Part shown: positions 55,182 to 63,915 of the stretch, piece by piece
Position numbering within the stretch: position 1 is the stretch's first letter
How the letters are laid out: every line of letters begins with the position of its first letter
Assembly: GCA_037045055.1 (NCBI GenBank)
Contig: JBAOHJ010000001.1
Location: 852,285 to 916,284 of the forward strand
Length of the DNA: 64,000 nucleotides
Direction of reading: 5' to 3'
From: Phosphoribacter sp037045055
GTDB lineage: Bacteria; Actinomycetota; Actinomycetes; Actinomycetales; Dermatophilaceae
Translations under genes and position numbers: made by a program
Notes under the pieces: generated by a model
Databases searched by the model: none
The model's input: only the letters and a program-made list of their open reading frames with translations
Told to the model about the DNA's origin: nothing

Positions 55182-56870
55182 TCAGCGAGGTGTGGACGGG
55201 GCTCCGCCGAGCGCCCGGTCGAGGTGCTCGCGGGTGCCGCGGTGCCGGGCCAGCACGGCGACCACGGGATCGACGATCCCGGCCGTGGCCACTGCGGCAA
55301 CCGCCTCGCGCAGCCGGCGCCCGACGAGCACCCGCCGGCGTCGGGCGCCGCGTCGGGCCGCCGCCCGGAACACCCAGGTGCCGACCAGGCCCACCCCCGC
55401 GCCCCCGGCGAACAGCAGCAGCGGCCAGGGCAGCACCCCCACCGTGGGCGTCGGCACGTCGCGGATCTGCAGCCAGCCCAGGACCGCGAGCGCGGTGAGC
55501 CACAGGGCGCCACCCAGCGCGGCCGTCCCGGCGACCCACTGCAGCGCCGCGAACCCGCGCCACCAGGCTGGGTCGCGCCCGCGCAGCGGCGTGGACGTCA
55601 CCGCCCGGTCCAGCTCGTCGGCCAGCCGCTGCGGCTGAGGGGCTGCGGCGTCGGTGACCGCGTCGACCCAGGGCTGTGGCAACCCCCGAGCAGCGGCGTG
55701 GGCCAGCTCGTGGATGGCCAGCGACACCGCCGAGCGCGCCGACGGGGACGGGGCGGGGATGGACGAGCGGCCGAGCACCGCCCGCACGTCCCGATCGCCC
55801 ACGCCGGCGATCGGGACTACGGCCCGGTCCACGCGCAACCGGGACAACGGGTCGGGTCGCAGCCGGGGCACCCACCGGGTGAACAGCCAGCCGCCGTGGG
55901 ACCCGGCGGCCCGCCGGTAGTCCAGCTCGACCGCGTCGAGCACGACGGGGACCCCGGCGGACCGTACGAGGGCGTCGACGAGGGTCGAGCCCGGCGAGGC
56001 GGCCACGTCGGGCTCCGCGTCGGCGACGCCGGCACGCAGTCCGCTGGCCACGGCCACGATGTCGGCGTGCAGCCGGTGCCGGGCCGCGTGGGCGCCGGCC
56101 ACCGCGTTGGCCAACCGCTGACGCAGCTGCTCGACCCCCCACCCGGTGCGGGCCGACGTGACGAGGACCCGGGCCGCCGGCATCCCGTCGAGGGACAGCA
56201 GCCGCTCGAGGTCGGCGCGGCACGCCTGCACCGCCGAGGGCTCGAGCCGATCGGCCTGGTTGAGCACCACCAGGGTGACCCCCTCGTGCCGCGCCAGGGC
56301 GCGCAGGTAGTCCTCGTGTAGCAGCGCGTCGGCGTACTTCTGCGGGTCGGTCACCCAGACGAACACGTCGACCAACTCCAAGACCCGCCGGGCCTCGGCC
56401 CGGTGCGCCTGTACGCGCGAGTCGAAGTCGGGTAGGTCGAGGACCACCAGCCCGTCCAGCCGGCCCACGGCGGCCTCGTCGGTGGCCGCCTCGGGCACGG
56501 TATGCCGCGCCGCCACCCCCAGCCAGTCCAGCAGCGCGGTCGCGGCCTGCGCGCCCCACACGGCCGCCGTCGGCGCGGAGGTGGTGGGCCGCCGCGCGCC
56601 GACCTGCGCCACCGGCGACCCGACGAGGGCGTTGAACAACGACGACTTCCCACTCCCCGTGGCACCGGCCAGCGCCACCACGGTGTGGCTGCCGGCGATC
56701 GAGGTGCGTTGCGCGACCTTCTCGACCAGGCGCTGGGCGTCGGCGACGAGGTCGGCCGGCAGCTGCGCACCGCCGCACGCGACGGCGGCGGCCAGCGAGT
56801 CGGCCTGCTCGGCGAGCCGCTCGGCGGTGACGGTCGCCGCCTCGCGGGCGCCCATCCTCATCGGGGTCAT
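55182..56870 (-). CDS. Dynamin-like GTPase, second of pair
   Basis: 562-residue GTPase. The P-loop is GATGSGKSS near residue 69, the G3 region is VVLDLPDFDS, and the G4-like motif is LNQADRLEP. The C-terminal part has two closely spaced hydrophobic helices (AALGGALWLTALAVLGWLQ and LPWPLLLFAGGAGVGLVGTW), suggesting a membrane anchor. ATG overlaps the upstream GTPase stop as ATGA. Paired actinobacterial dynamin-like proteins such as Streptomyces DynA/DynB act on division membranes; equivalence is inferred. Confidence 0.82.
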   Translation of the reverse strand: MTPMRMGAREAATVTAERLAEQADSLAAAVACGGAQLPADLVADAQRLVEKVAQRTSIAGSHTVVALAGATGSGKSSLFNALVGSPVAQVGARRPTTSAPTAAVWGAQAATALLDWLGVAARHTVPEAATDEAAVGRLDGLVVLDLPDFDSRVQAHRAEARRVLELVDVFVWVTDPQKYADALLHEDYLRALARHEGVTLVVLNQADRLEPSAVQACRADLERLLSLDGMPAARVLVTSARTGWGVEQLRQRLANAVAGAHAARHRLHADIVAVASGLRAGVADAEPDVAASPGSTLVDALVRSAGVPVVLDAVELDYRRAAGSHGGWLFTRWVPRLRPDPLSRLRVDRAVVPIAGVGDRDVRAVLGRSSIPAPSPSARSAVSLAIHELAHAAARGLPQPWVDAVTDAAAPQPQRLADELDRAVTSTPLRGRDPAWWRGFAALQWVAGTAALGGALWLTALAVLGWLQIRDVPTPTVGVLPWPLLLFAGGAGVGLVGTWVFRAAARRGARRRRVLVGRRLREAVAAVATAGIVDPVVAVLARHRGTREHLDRALGGAPSTPR

Positions 56871-58579
56871 CGGGCCGCACCCACCGCGATCGTCGCCGCG
56901 GTGAGCCGGCGGCTCTGGTCCCGCGGCACCTGCACCGCGGCCACCGCGGCATGGAACCGGTCGGCCTCCTGCGCGTACAGGGTCTGCACCCGCTCGACCA
57001 GGGCCGCCCTAGCCTTGGCGGCGAGGCGGCGCACCGCCTGGTCGCCGAAGATCGCCTCGAGCAGCTTCTGGCCCAGCACCGCGGTGCCGCCCGCGATGCC
57101 CGCCTCGGCCCCGGTCACCCCACCGGTGTGCGCGAAGGTCACGAGCATGAGCACGACGCCCACACCGTTGACACCGTAGGCCGCGACCCGAGCGGTGGTG
57201 CGCCGGTCCTGACCCTCGCCGCGGACCAGGTCCAACACGTCCCCCTGCCAGTCCCGCACCAGCCGCTCGACCTGCTCGGTCAGCGCCGGCGAGGCGTCGC
57301 CCAGCCCGTCCCGGGCCGCGAGCAGGCCCGGACCGCCCGGCATACCGCGCCACGACCGCGCCACGCGCGCGGCGGCCGTCTGCGCGTGGTCGGACACCAG
57401 CGCCGCCACCCCGCTCTGCAACGCCTGGCCGAGCTCCTGCGCCGGCGCCGGCTGGCCCTTGACCATGGCGACTACCCGGTCGCGCAGCCGGGACACCGTC
57501 GACTCGACCTGTCGGAAGAACTCCCCGGTGCCGACGAACTCCTGCCAGCGGGAGAGCACCTCGCCGCGCAGCAGGGTGCCGTCGTCGATCCCCGCGCGCA
57601 CGTGTGCGGCGGCGTCGGCGTATGCCGCGTCGGCGACGTCCGTGAGCGCCCGGGTGGCACCGACCTGGGCGTCGGTGGCCTCGACGAGGGTCTGCACCCG
57701 GGCGCCGAGCGAGTCCAAGGCGCCGGTGAGGGTCTGGCGCACGACCATCGCCCGGGCCTTGGCGTCCCGGGCCAGCGCGGTGAGCCAGGAGCGCAGTCGC
57801 CCCACCTCGTCCGGGCCGAGCAGTCCGGCGGCGTCCAGACGGGTCTCGGGCACCGAGAACAGCGGCGCCAGGCCCAGGCCCTGCTCCTGCAGCATCGACC
57901 GCAGGTGCTCGCGCACCTCGTCGAGCGCCTCTGGCGGCACCCGGTCGAGGACGACGGCGACGGAGGTCCCGCGCTCGCTGGCTTGGCGCAGCAGCGCCCA
58001 CGGGACGGCGTCGGCGTAGCGCGCAGCCGTCGTGACGAATAGCCACAGGTCCGCGGCCGAGAGCAGCTGCGCCGCCAGCTCCCGGTTGGCCTGGACCACC
58101 GAGTCGATGTCCGGGGCGTCGAGGATGGCCAGGCCGGCGGGGAGCGCGTCGCTGGCGACCAACCGCACGGCGCTCGGGTCGTCGCTGGGCTCGGCTCCGG
58201 TGCGACGGGCCAGCCCCGGCAGCACCCGGTCGCCGACGAACCAGTGCCGGTCGTCCGGGTGGTGGACGAGCACCGGAGATCGGGTCGTCGGACGCAGCAC
58301 TCCCGGTCTGCTCACCACGGCACCGACGACGGAGTTGACCAGGGTCGACTTGCCCGCACCGGTCGAGCCCCCGACGACGGCCAGCAGCGGGGCGTCGATC
58401 GACTCCAGGCGAGGGATGACGTAGTCGTCGAGCTGGTCGAGCAGGTGACGGCGGCTGGTCAGCGCCGCGGCGACCTCGGGCAGCTCAAGCGGCAGGCTGG
58501 TCGTGGCGACCTGCTCGCGCAGAGTGCGCACCGACGCGAGCAACGCGGACATCTCGCCGGTCGCGCCCCCGATGCTCAC
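56867..58579 (-). CDS. Dynamin-like GTPase, first of pair
   Basis: 570-residue GTPase. P-loop GGSTGAGKST near 78, Thr-containing switch region LRPTTRSPVLVHHP, G3 LAILDAPDIDS, and a G4-like VVLDRVPPE, which departs from NKxD. A long helical stalk-like region follows, with a hydrophobic hairpin (GVNGVGVVLMLVTFAHTGGVTGAEAGIAGGTAVLG) near 490-525. The GTG at 58579 is 9 nt after GGAAGG; ATG at 58588 is directly against that box and less likely. Partner of the overlapping downstream GTPase. Confidence 0.82.
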   Translation of the reverse strand: MSIGGATGEMSALLASVRTLREQVATTSLPLELPEVAAALTSRRHLLDQLDDYVIPRLESIDAPLLAVVGGSTGAGKSTLVNSVVGAVVSRPGVLRPTTRSPVLVHHPDDRHWFVGDRVLPGLARRTGAEPSDDPSAVRLVASDALPAGLAILDAPDIDSVVQANRELAAQLLSAADLWLFVTTAARYADAVPWALLRQASERGTSVAVVLDRVPPEALDEVREHLRSMLQEQGLGLAPLFSVPETRLDAAGLLGPDEVGRLRSWLTALARDAKARAMVVRQTLTGALDSLGARVQTLVEATDAQVGATRALTDVADAAYADAAAHVRAGIDDGTLLRGEVLSRWQEFVGTGEFFRQVESTVSRLRDRVVAMVKGQPAPAQELGQALQSGVAALVSDHAQTAAARVARSWRGMPGGPGLLAARDGLGDASPALTEQVERLVRDWQGDVLDLVRGEGQDRRTTARVAAYGVNGVGVVLMLVTFAHTGGVTGAEAGIAGGTAVLGQKLLEAIFGDQAVRRLAAKARAALVERVQTLYAQEADRFHAAVAAVQVPRDQSRRLTAATIAVGAAR

Positions 58580-58698
58580 GACACGCATCCTTCCAGGGCC
58601 CCGGCCCGCTGCACCATCGCCTCGCCGCCGCAGCGCCGGCCTTCGTCCCCGGACCTGGCGACCCGGGCACATCGGCCACGCCCGGCGGTGGCAGGCAG

Positions 58699-58772
58699 CG
58701 CCCCCGGCAGGACTCGAACCTGCAACCTGCGGATTAGAAGGCCGCTGCACTATCCGTTTGTGCTACGGGGGC
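58699..58772 (-). tRNA. tRNA-Arg (anticodon TCT)
   Basis: Minus-strand cloverleaf: acceptor GCCCCCG with CGGGGGC, D-arm GCAC/GTGC, anticodon loop CTTCTAA giving TCT, T-arm GCAGG-TTCGAGT-CCTGC, discriminator G. The last pair of the anticodon stem (C31-T39) is a mismatch, which I recall from other actinobacterial tRNA-Arg(TCT). It reads AGA and AGG. Confidence 0.92.
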
Positions 58773-58827
58773 CCGACGTCGGACCGCCCGCCGCCGAGCC
58801 TCAGTCTATGACCGCGCACGCGCTCGC

Positions 58828-60006
58828 TCAGGGGGCCGCCGGGCCGGCGAAGTCGCGCCGATGCACGGTGAGCGCGTCCAGCAGCTCGCGCTCGCGGTGC
58901 AGGGCGCCGAGCTCGGCGCTGCCGTGGACCATCCGCGCGCGCAGCAGCGCCAGATCGCTGGCGGTGTCCTGGAAGGTCCGCATCGACCGTGCGGCGCCCG
59001 ACCCGTGGCCCTTGGCCCAGGCCCGGGCCACCCGCCGAGCCGACAGGGAGGCCAGCATGGCGACCTCGGGATGGGTGAGCCAACCGGCGTCGGCATACTG
59101 GCTCAGGTGCACGCGCACCAGGCGGGTCTCCCGCCGGCGCAGCAGGACCAGCAGGACGAGGACGCCGACGAACACCGGCACCTGGAACAGGACGTAGACG
59201 CGCAGGTACGTGCCGGCCGAGGCCGAGAAGTTCCAGATGCCGTGAAACAGGACGGCGCAGGCGTATCCACCGAGGGCGAAGCCCACCTGGGCCGCCCGGG
59301 TCCGCGCGGCGGTGGCGGCCAAGCCCAGCCCGATGCCGGTGCACACGGTGAACAACGGATGGGCGAACGGCGCCATCACGCCCCGCAGGATGAACACCGC
59401 GGTGAGGCCGCCGGCGCCGTACTCGGTGTAGGCCCGACCGAGGTAGAGGATGTTCTCGCTGAAGGCGAAGCCGGCCCCGGCCAGCCCGGCATACACGACG
59501 CCGTCGATGATCCCGTCGAACTCCCGGCGCCGGAACAGCAGGATGACCAGGACGGCCAGCCCCTTGAGCCCCTCCTCGACCGGCGGTGCGGACAGCACCG
59601 CCGACCAGGTCTGCGGGTCCTTGACTCCGGACCGCGCGAACAGGACGTCGACCCCGGTGTTCAGGAACAACGCCCCGACCGGGGCGCACAGGGCCCCGAA
59701 GAGGAAGGCGAACAGCAGGTACCGCCGGGGCTCGGCCTCCAGCCGGTCGATGGACAGGAACGCCGGCACCACCACGAGCAGCGGCACCACAGCGAGGACC
59801 GCAGCCAGCGCGGCGGTCCGCAGTCCCAGGTCCAGGCCGTAGAAGAACCCGAGGACCACCCAACACAACAGGAACCCGGCCACCACGATGCCGTAGGTCA
59901 GCACCCGACGGCGAGCCGGGCGGGTGGTCGGGTTGGCAGCGCTCGAGTATGCCGCCGCCGGCTGCGGGCGGTAGCCCCCCGGACCTGCCGGCTCCCCTGT
60001 GGACAT
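58828..60006 (-). CDS. PrsW-family intramembrane metalloprotease
   Basis: 392-residue membrane protein of the PrsW/CAAX-like protease group, with about nine helices. The three catalytic motifs are present: PPVEEGLKGLAVLV (EExxK), FAFSENILYL (FxxxEN) and ACAVLFHGIWNF (His), plus a further His in MAPFAHPLF. A cytoplasmic C-terminal extension of about 90 residues follows the last helix. In Bacillus PrsW cleaves an anti-sigma factor; the target here is unknown. Divergent from orn with a leaderless -10. Confidence 0.9.
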   Translation of the reverse strand: MSTGEPAGPGGYRPQPAAAYSSAANPTTRPARRRVLTYGIVVAGFLLCWVVLGFFYGLDLGLRTAALAAVLAVVPLLVVVPAFLSIDRLEAEPRRYLLFAFLFGALCAPVGALFLNTGVDVLFARSGVKDPQTWSAVLSAPPVEEGLKGLAVLVILLFRRREFDGIIDGVVYAGLAGAGFAFSENILYLGRAYTEYGAGGLTAVFILRGVMAPFAHPLFTVCTGIGLGLAATAARTRAAQVGFALGGYACAVLFHGIWNFSASAGTYLRVYVLFQVPVFVGVLVLLVLLRRRETRLVRVHLSQYADAGWLTHPEVAMLASLSARRVARAWAKGHGSGAARSMRTFQDTASDLALLRARMVHGSAELGALHRERELLDALTVHRRDFAGPAAP

Positions 60007-60013
60007 GCGCGCC

Positions 60014-60019
60014 AGACTA
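60014..60019 (-). promoter_or_regulatory. -10 box TAGTCT, leaderless promoter for the PrsW gene
   Basis: TAGTCT on the minus strand ends 7 nt before the ATG at 60006. Only 47 bp separate it from the oppositely directed orn -10 box. Confidence 0.5.
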
Positions 60020-60066
60020 GTGCAGTCGATCGCCGGGCCCGACCGGCTCGGACGGCATCCCGGACG

Positions 60067-60072
60067 TAGGGT
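60067..60072 (+). promoter_or_regulatory. -10 box TAGGGT, leaderless promoter for orn
   Basis: TAGGGT ends 7 nt before the GTG start at 60080. Confidence 0.5.
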
Positions 60073-60079
60073 GGTTCGC

Positions 60080-60716
60080 GTGACGCAGCCCGGCGACCGT
60101 GCCCTCACCGACCGCATCGTCTGGATCGACTGCGAGATGACCGGGCTGTCGCTGGCCGCCGACGCCCTGGTGGAGGTCGCCGCGCTGGTCACCGACTACG
60201 AGCTCACCCAGCTCGGCGACGGGGTCGACGTCGTGGTGGCCCCACCGGCCGAGGCCGTGGAGCAGATGGACCCGTTCGTGCGGGAGATGCACACGACATC
60301 GGGGTTGTTGGCCGCACTCGCCGGCGGGGTCACCCTGGCGCAGGCCCAGGAGCAGGTGCTCGACTACGTCCGGGCCTGGGTGCCCGAGGCCGGGCGGGCA
60401 CCGCTGGGCGGCAACTCGGTCGCCACCGACCGCGGGTTCCTGGCCCGGGACATGCCCGAGCTCGAGGCCCATCTGCACTACCGGATCATCGACGTGTCAT
60501 CGATCAAGGAGCTGGCCCGGCGGTGGTATCCCGCGGACCTACTTCAACGCGCCGGCGAAGGCCGGCGGGCATCGGGCCCTGGCCGACATCCGCGAGTCCA
60601 TCGCCGAGCTGCGCTACTACCGGGAGGCGATCTTCGTCCCGCCGCCGGGCCCGGACTCGCCGACCGCGCGAGCCATCGGGGCGCGGTGCGCGGTCTCGGC
60701 GCCGGGTGCGGATTAG
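60080..60716 (+). pseudogene. orn: Oligoribonuclease with a single-base frameshift
   Basis: DEDDh 3'-5' exonuclease degrading short RNAs and pGpG. Frame 1 gives VWIDCEMTGL (DxE), NSVATDRGFLARDMP (Asp) and IIDVSSIKELARRWYP, then diverges from the family. From 60530 the +1 frame gives YFNAPAKAGGHRALADIRES with the final His/Asp and a normal C-terminus ending at TAG 60714-60716. Removing one C from the CCC at 60530-60532 restores a protein of about 211 aa. Either a sequencing error in a homopolymer or a true frameshift. As Orn is usually important for growth in actinobacteria, an error is my first guess. Confidence 0.88.
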
Positions 60717-60766
60717 GTAGCATGTTCGACGCTGTGCGCGAGACCGGTATGCCGGCTGCGCGCCAC

Positions 60767-60843
60767 GGTGGGTGTAGCTCAGCTGGTAGAGCACCGGGTT
60801 GTGGTCCCGGGTGTCGCGGGTTCAAGTCCCGTCACTCACCCCA
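60767..60843 (+). tRNA. tRNA-His (anticodon GTG), 3' end adjoining the mobile element
   Basis: Acceptor GTGGGTG (60768-60774) pairs with CACTCAC (60833-60839). The G at 60767 and discriminator C at 60840 make the extra -1:73 pair special to tRNA-His. Anticodon stem CCGGG/CCCGG encloses loop TTGTGGT with GTG. T-arm GCGGG-TTCAAGT-CCCGT contains one G-T pair. CCA is encoded at 60841-60843. The recombinase gene's stop codon lies inside its acceptor arm on the other strand. Confidence 0.95.
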
Positions 60844-62515
60844 AACGGGTCAGGTGTGAACTTGCGACCAAGGGGCCACCCTTGGTCGCGGTTCGCGCCT
60901 GGCCCATTTTCTTCGCCTCGGCGGCCCAGCTCAGGGCGTCGGCGTGGAGGCCGGAGAGGCTCAGTCCGTCATACGGGTTCCGGTAGCCGACGCGCACGTC
61001 GTTGTCCTCGTCGATGTAGATCGCCCTGAACAGTGCTTGGTTGCACAGTCGGCGGTTCGCGTCGTCGGCGTGCTCGTAGAGGTCGGCTGCGTTGGACAGC
61101 AGTTTCAGCGAGTCGTCGAGGTTCGCCCGCGCGTCGGCGTAGTGGCCGTGGTGAGCGGTGATCCGGTGCTCGATGGTCTCCAACGACGCGGTGATCCGGT
61201 CCTGCTCCTTCTTGAGCAGGTCGAGCGGGATGGCTCCGGCGTAGTGGGCTTGCAGCAGCTTCTGCTGCTCGCCTTCGAGTTGGGTTCTCCGGGACGCGAG
61301 GTCGGCAAGTTCGGCGGCTCCTTCGGCCATCATCTCGTCGAACCGGGCATGGATCATCGCCGAGACCGCCTGCGTCGTCTCGGGATCGAGCTGCACCTTG
61401 GCGTAGAAGCGCTCGATGAGCCGTTCGACCTGCTCGATGAGCATCGCCTGCCGGGTGCAGTCGCCTCTGCCACCATGCCTGCTCGCGCACACGAAGTACG
61501 GGTAGATCGTGCCCTGGCTGCTCTTGGCGTTGCACACCAGTAGCCGCGAGCCGCACTGGCCGCAGAACACCGTCCCCTTCAAGTAGTGCTCGTGGACTTG
61601 CGTTGCATCTGCTGCCGAGCGGTGCGTGCCGAGCACGGTCTGCACCTGGTCCCACACCTCGTTGGGGACGATGGCCTCGTGCGCTCCGGCATAGGTCACG
61701 CCCTGGTAGCGGACGCTGCCCTTGTAGTACGGGTTCGTCAGCATCCGATGCACCGACGACTTCCCGATGGGTCGGGACGGTCGCCGCGGCGACGCCGCTG
61801 TCGTGAGCCCGCGCGCTACGAGCTCCTGGTGAAGCTGGCTCGTCGTCCAGTCGCCGGATGCGAACACCTGGAACGCCCACCGCACCAACGGGGCTCGCTC
61901 CTCGTCGATCTCGACGGTGCGTACTTCCCGCCCGAACTCGTCGCGCACGCCGACGTTGCGGTAGCCGATGGGTGCCTTCGTCACGGTGCCGCCCTGCGCG
62001 GCCTTCTGCGACAGACCCTTGACGACCTCGGTGGCGAGGTTGCGGGAGTAGAACTCCGCGATCGAGGACATGATGCCGTGCAGCAGCATCCCGGACGGGG
62101 TCTCGTCGATGTTCTCCGTGGCCGACACCAGCGTGACGCCGGCGTCCTTGAGGGCGAGGTGGATGGTCACGTCGTCGGCTCGGTTGCGGGCGAGCCGGTC
62201 GACCTTGTGGACGATGCAGTAGTTCGTCTTGTGCTTCGCGACGTACTGGATCATCCGCATCAGTTCGGGCCGGTCGGCCTTGCGCGCGGACTCGCCCGCG
62301 TCGACGAACTCCTCGATGATCGTTGCTCCGAGCTGGTCGGCCTTGCGCTGGTTCGCCTCGCGCTGGGCCGGGATCGAGAAGCCCTCCGCCTGGCCGCCCT
62401 TCTCCGCCTGCTCCTTCGTGGAGACCCGTAGGTAGGAGACGGCGAATGATCCGGGGAACGGGGTGGGCGCTACGAGGCTGTCTATCGCGGTTCGGTCCGC
62501 GTCGATGATCGTCAT
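60836..62515 (-). CDS. Large serine recombinase (integrase)
   Basis: 559-residue site-specific integrase. The resolvase catalytic domain (about 22-170) has SYLRVSTKEQ with the nucleophile Ser32 and IVHKVDRLARNRADD. The recombinase domain follows (IGYRN to NPYYKG), then a zinc ribbon with FCGQCGSRLLVCNA and ASRHGGRGDCTR, and a helical coiled-coil segment (EEDRIT-like). The last codons run into the tRNA-His acceptor arm, where the TGA stop is at 60836-60838. GGAGAA lies 7 nt before the ATG. It marks one end of the integrated element. Confidence 0.93.
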   Translation of the reverse strand: MTIIDADRTAIDSLVAPTPFPGSFAVSYLRVSTKEQAEKGGQAEGFSIPAQREANQRKADQLGATIIEEFVDAGESARKADRPELMRMIQYVAKHKTNYCIVHKVDRLARNRADDVTIHLALKDAGVTLVSATENIDETPSGMLLHGIMSSIAEFYSRNLATEVVKGLSQKAAQGGTVTKAPIGYRNVGVRDEFGREVRTVEIDEERAPLVRWAFQVFASGDWTTSQLHQELVARGLTTAASPRRPSRPIGKSSVHRMLTNPYYKGSVRYQGVTYAGAHEAIVPNEVWDQVQTVLGTHRSAADATQVHEHYLKGTVFCGQCGSRLLVCNAKSSQGTIYPYFVCASRHGGRGDCTRQAMLIEQVERLIERFYAKVQLDPETTQAVSAMIHARFDEMMAEGAAELADLASRRTQLEGEQQKLLQAHYAGAIPLDLLKKEQDRITASLETIEHRITAHHGHYADARANLDDSLKLLSNAADLYEHADDANRRLCNQALFRAIYIDEDNDVRVGYRNPYDGLSLSGLHADALSWAAEAKKMGQARTATKGGPLVASSHLTRLG

Positions 62516-62691
62516 GGCTCTTCTCCACAGTCACTGGTCCTGCCGACGCGGACTTGTGAGAGCGGATGTTGATCGTGAGAAGAGCCCGAAGGCTGTAGGA
62601 CTAGGCCGAGTCGGCCACGTTTACTTTGCCTCGCCGTGGCGGCGAAGCGCTAGGACCACAACATCCGCCATCCGCGACGGATGCCTCCATT

Positions 62692-62898
62692 CTACGACGA
62701 CGCGCTCGCGGAGGCACGAGGGCGCTTCGGTCGCGTCGATCCCTCCGAACGGCACGCTCCCGACTGTTGGAGCGCCAGGCGGATCAGCAGCTCGCAGAGC
62801 TTGTCCAGGTCGGGCGGCTCGTGGAACTCGGCGCGGATCGTCAGCTCGCGCTCGCTCTGTTGACGCTGCCCGGTCTTCCGTTCATAGCGGCGCGCCAC
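62692..62898 (-). CDS. Small hypothetical protein of the mobile element
   Basis: 68-residue, highly charged protein (MARRYERKTGQRQQSERE opening, then LTIRAEFHEPPDLDKLCELL). I do not recognise the family, but small basic-acidic proteins often sit between the recombinase and DUF4913 genes of actinobacterial elements. It begins 3 bp after the DUF4913 stop with GTG and is likely co-transcribed. The 176 bp to the recombinase show no clear regulatory signal. Confidence 0.6.
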   Translation of the reverse strand: MARRYERKTGQRQQSERELTIRAEFHEPPDLDKLCELLIRLALQQSGACRSEGSTRPKRPRASASASS

Positions 62899-62901
62899 GA
62901 T

Positions 62902-63480
62902 TCACACCTCGCCCGTCTCCGGGTCGATGCCCGCGAAGAAGGCATCCTCTGCTTCCTGGCGCGCATCCACCATGTCGATCACGAACCGAACGAAGTCTTC
63001 GTCGCGATCCGTGATCGGTGAGTCCTCGATGGGCTGAGTGGGGTCTTCACCGGGCCAGCTCGTCTGGCGAGTCGGGCGGTCTCGGTCGAGCCGCGTACCG
63101 CAGGCCGACACCCAATCACGAAGGCGGGCACGGGCATCGGCGAAGTCGCGGTGCCAGCCGAGCGGTGCCGACCCATTCTGCTCGGGGTCGTATGCGCACA
63201 GCCAGTGCAGGTGCAGCGCCGACAGTTCCCAGAGGAGCTCGGGGTGACGGTGCCAGTAGGGCGGAACGACGCTGGCCGGAAGTCCGTAGGTGTGGCGAAG
63301 CCAGTCCACCCAACGGTTCAGTTCGAGCAACTCGGCTTCGAGATCGTTGGCGGTCAGCAGATTCCAGTTGACCGGATGCGGCGGCTCGGGCACGTCGAAA
63401 CGCGGGGACGCGAGACCTGCCTCGGGTGGCATGTCGTCGTGCTCAGGGTGGAACTGATCGCTCATGGCGGGATCGCTCAC
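62902..63480 (-). CDS. DUF4913 family protein of the mobile element
   Basis: 192-residue protein with a DUF4913-like core (NRWVDWLRHTYGLPASVVPP, WHRHPELLWELSALHLHWL, GWHRDFADARARLRDWV). The family is found on actinobacterial plasmids and integrative conjugative elements next to transfer genes; function unknown. The tail is acidic (DEDFVRFVIDMVDARQEAED). The GTG at 63480 overlaps the SSB stop as GTGA and is chosen on that basis; an ATG at 63465 gives five fewer residues. Confidence 0.78.
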   Translation of the reverse strand: MSDPAMSDQFHPEHDDMPPEAGLASPRFDVPEPPHPVNWNLLTANDLEAELLELNRWVDWLRHTYGLPASVVPPYWHRHPELLWELSALHLHWLCAYDPEQNGSAPLGWHRDFADARARLRDWVSACGTRLDRDRPTRQTSWPGEDPTQPIEDSPITDRDEDFVRFVIDMVDARQEAEDAFFAGIDPETGEV

Positions 63481-63915
63481 ATTCCGATGGCAGCCGCGGT
63501 GGACGGCGCGGCCTGCTGAGGTCCGGTGAACGCCGCGGCGTCTCGGCCGGAAGTGCGTTCGCTGCGATCCACCTCGTAGCGGGTGCGGGCGAGGTCGTGT
63601 CCGATGCGCGTCGCGATGAACTCCTCGCCCTCGTACCGCTGGCCGTTGCGCTCGTAGGAGTAGTCGCGCACCCGTCCGTCGGCGATGATGTTGTCGCCCT
63701 TGGCGAGCCGCTCGGCTCCCTGCTCGGCAGCACCGCGATACGCGATGAGGTCGTGGAAGGTCGTCTCCAGTTGCGTGAAGGAGTTGTCGGGCTCCTTGCG
63801 GTAGTGCTCGATGCCGACCTTCATGTAGAGCCGTGCGTCGCCGCGGTCGGTGTAGCTGAGCTGCGGGTCCGAGGCGACGAAAGCCGGAGATGGACTGGTG
63901 GGTACGAATGGCCAT
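63477..63915 (-). pseudogene. Mobile-element single-stranded DNA-binding protein, frameshifted
   Basis: The ATG at 63915 follows AGGAGG and reads MAIRTHQSISGF, then loses the SSB pattern. In the neighbouring frame the sequence continues VASDPQLSYTDRGDARLY, MKVGIEHYRKEP and AKGDNIIADGRVRDYSYE, an OB-fold SSB ending at 63477. Removing one T from the run at 63880-63882 (AAA on the plus strand) joins the two into about 145 aa. No start codon exists upstream in the second frame before Met at 63824. Frameshift or sequencing error. Confidence 0.8.
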
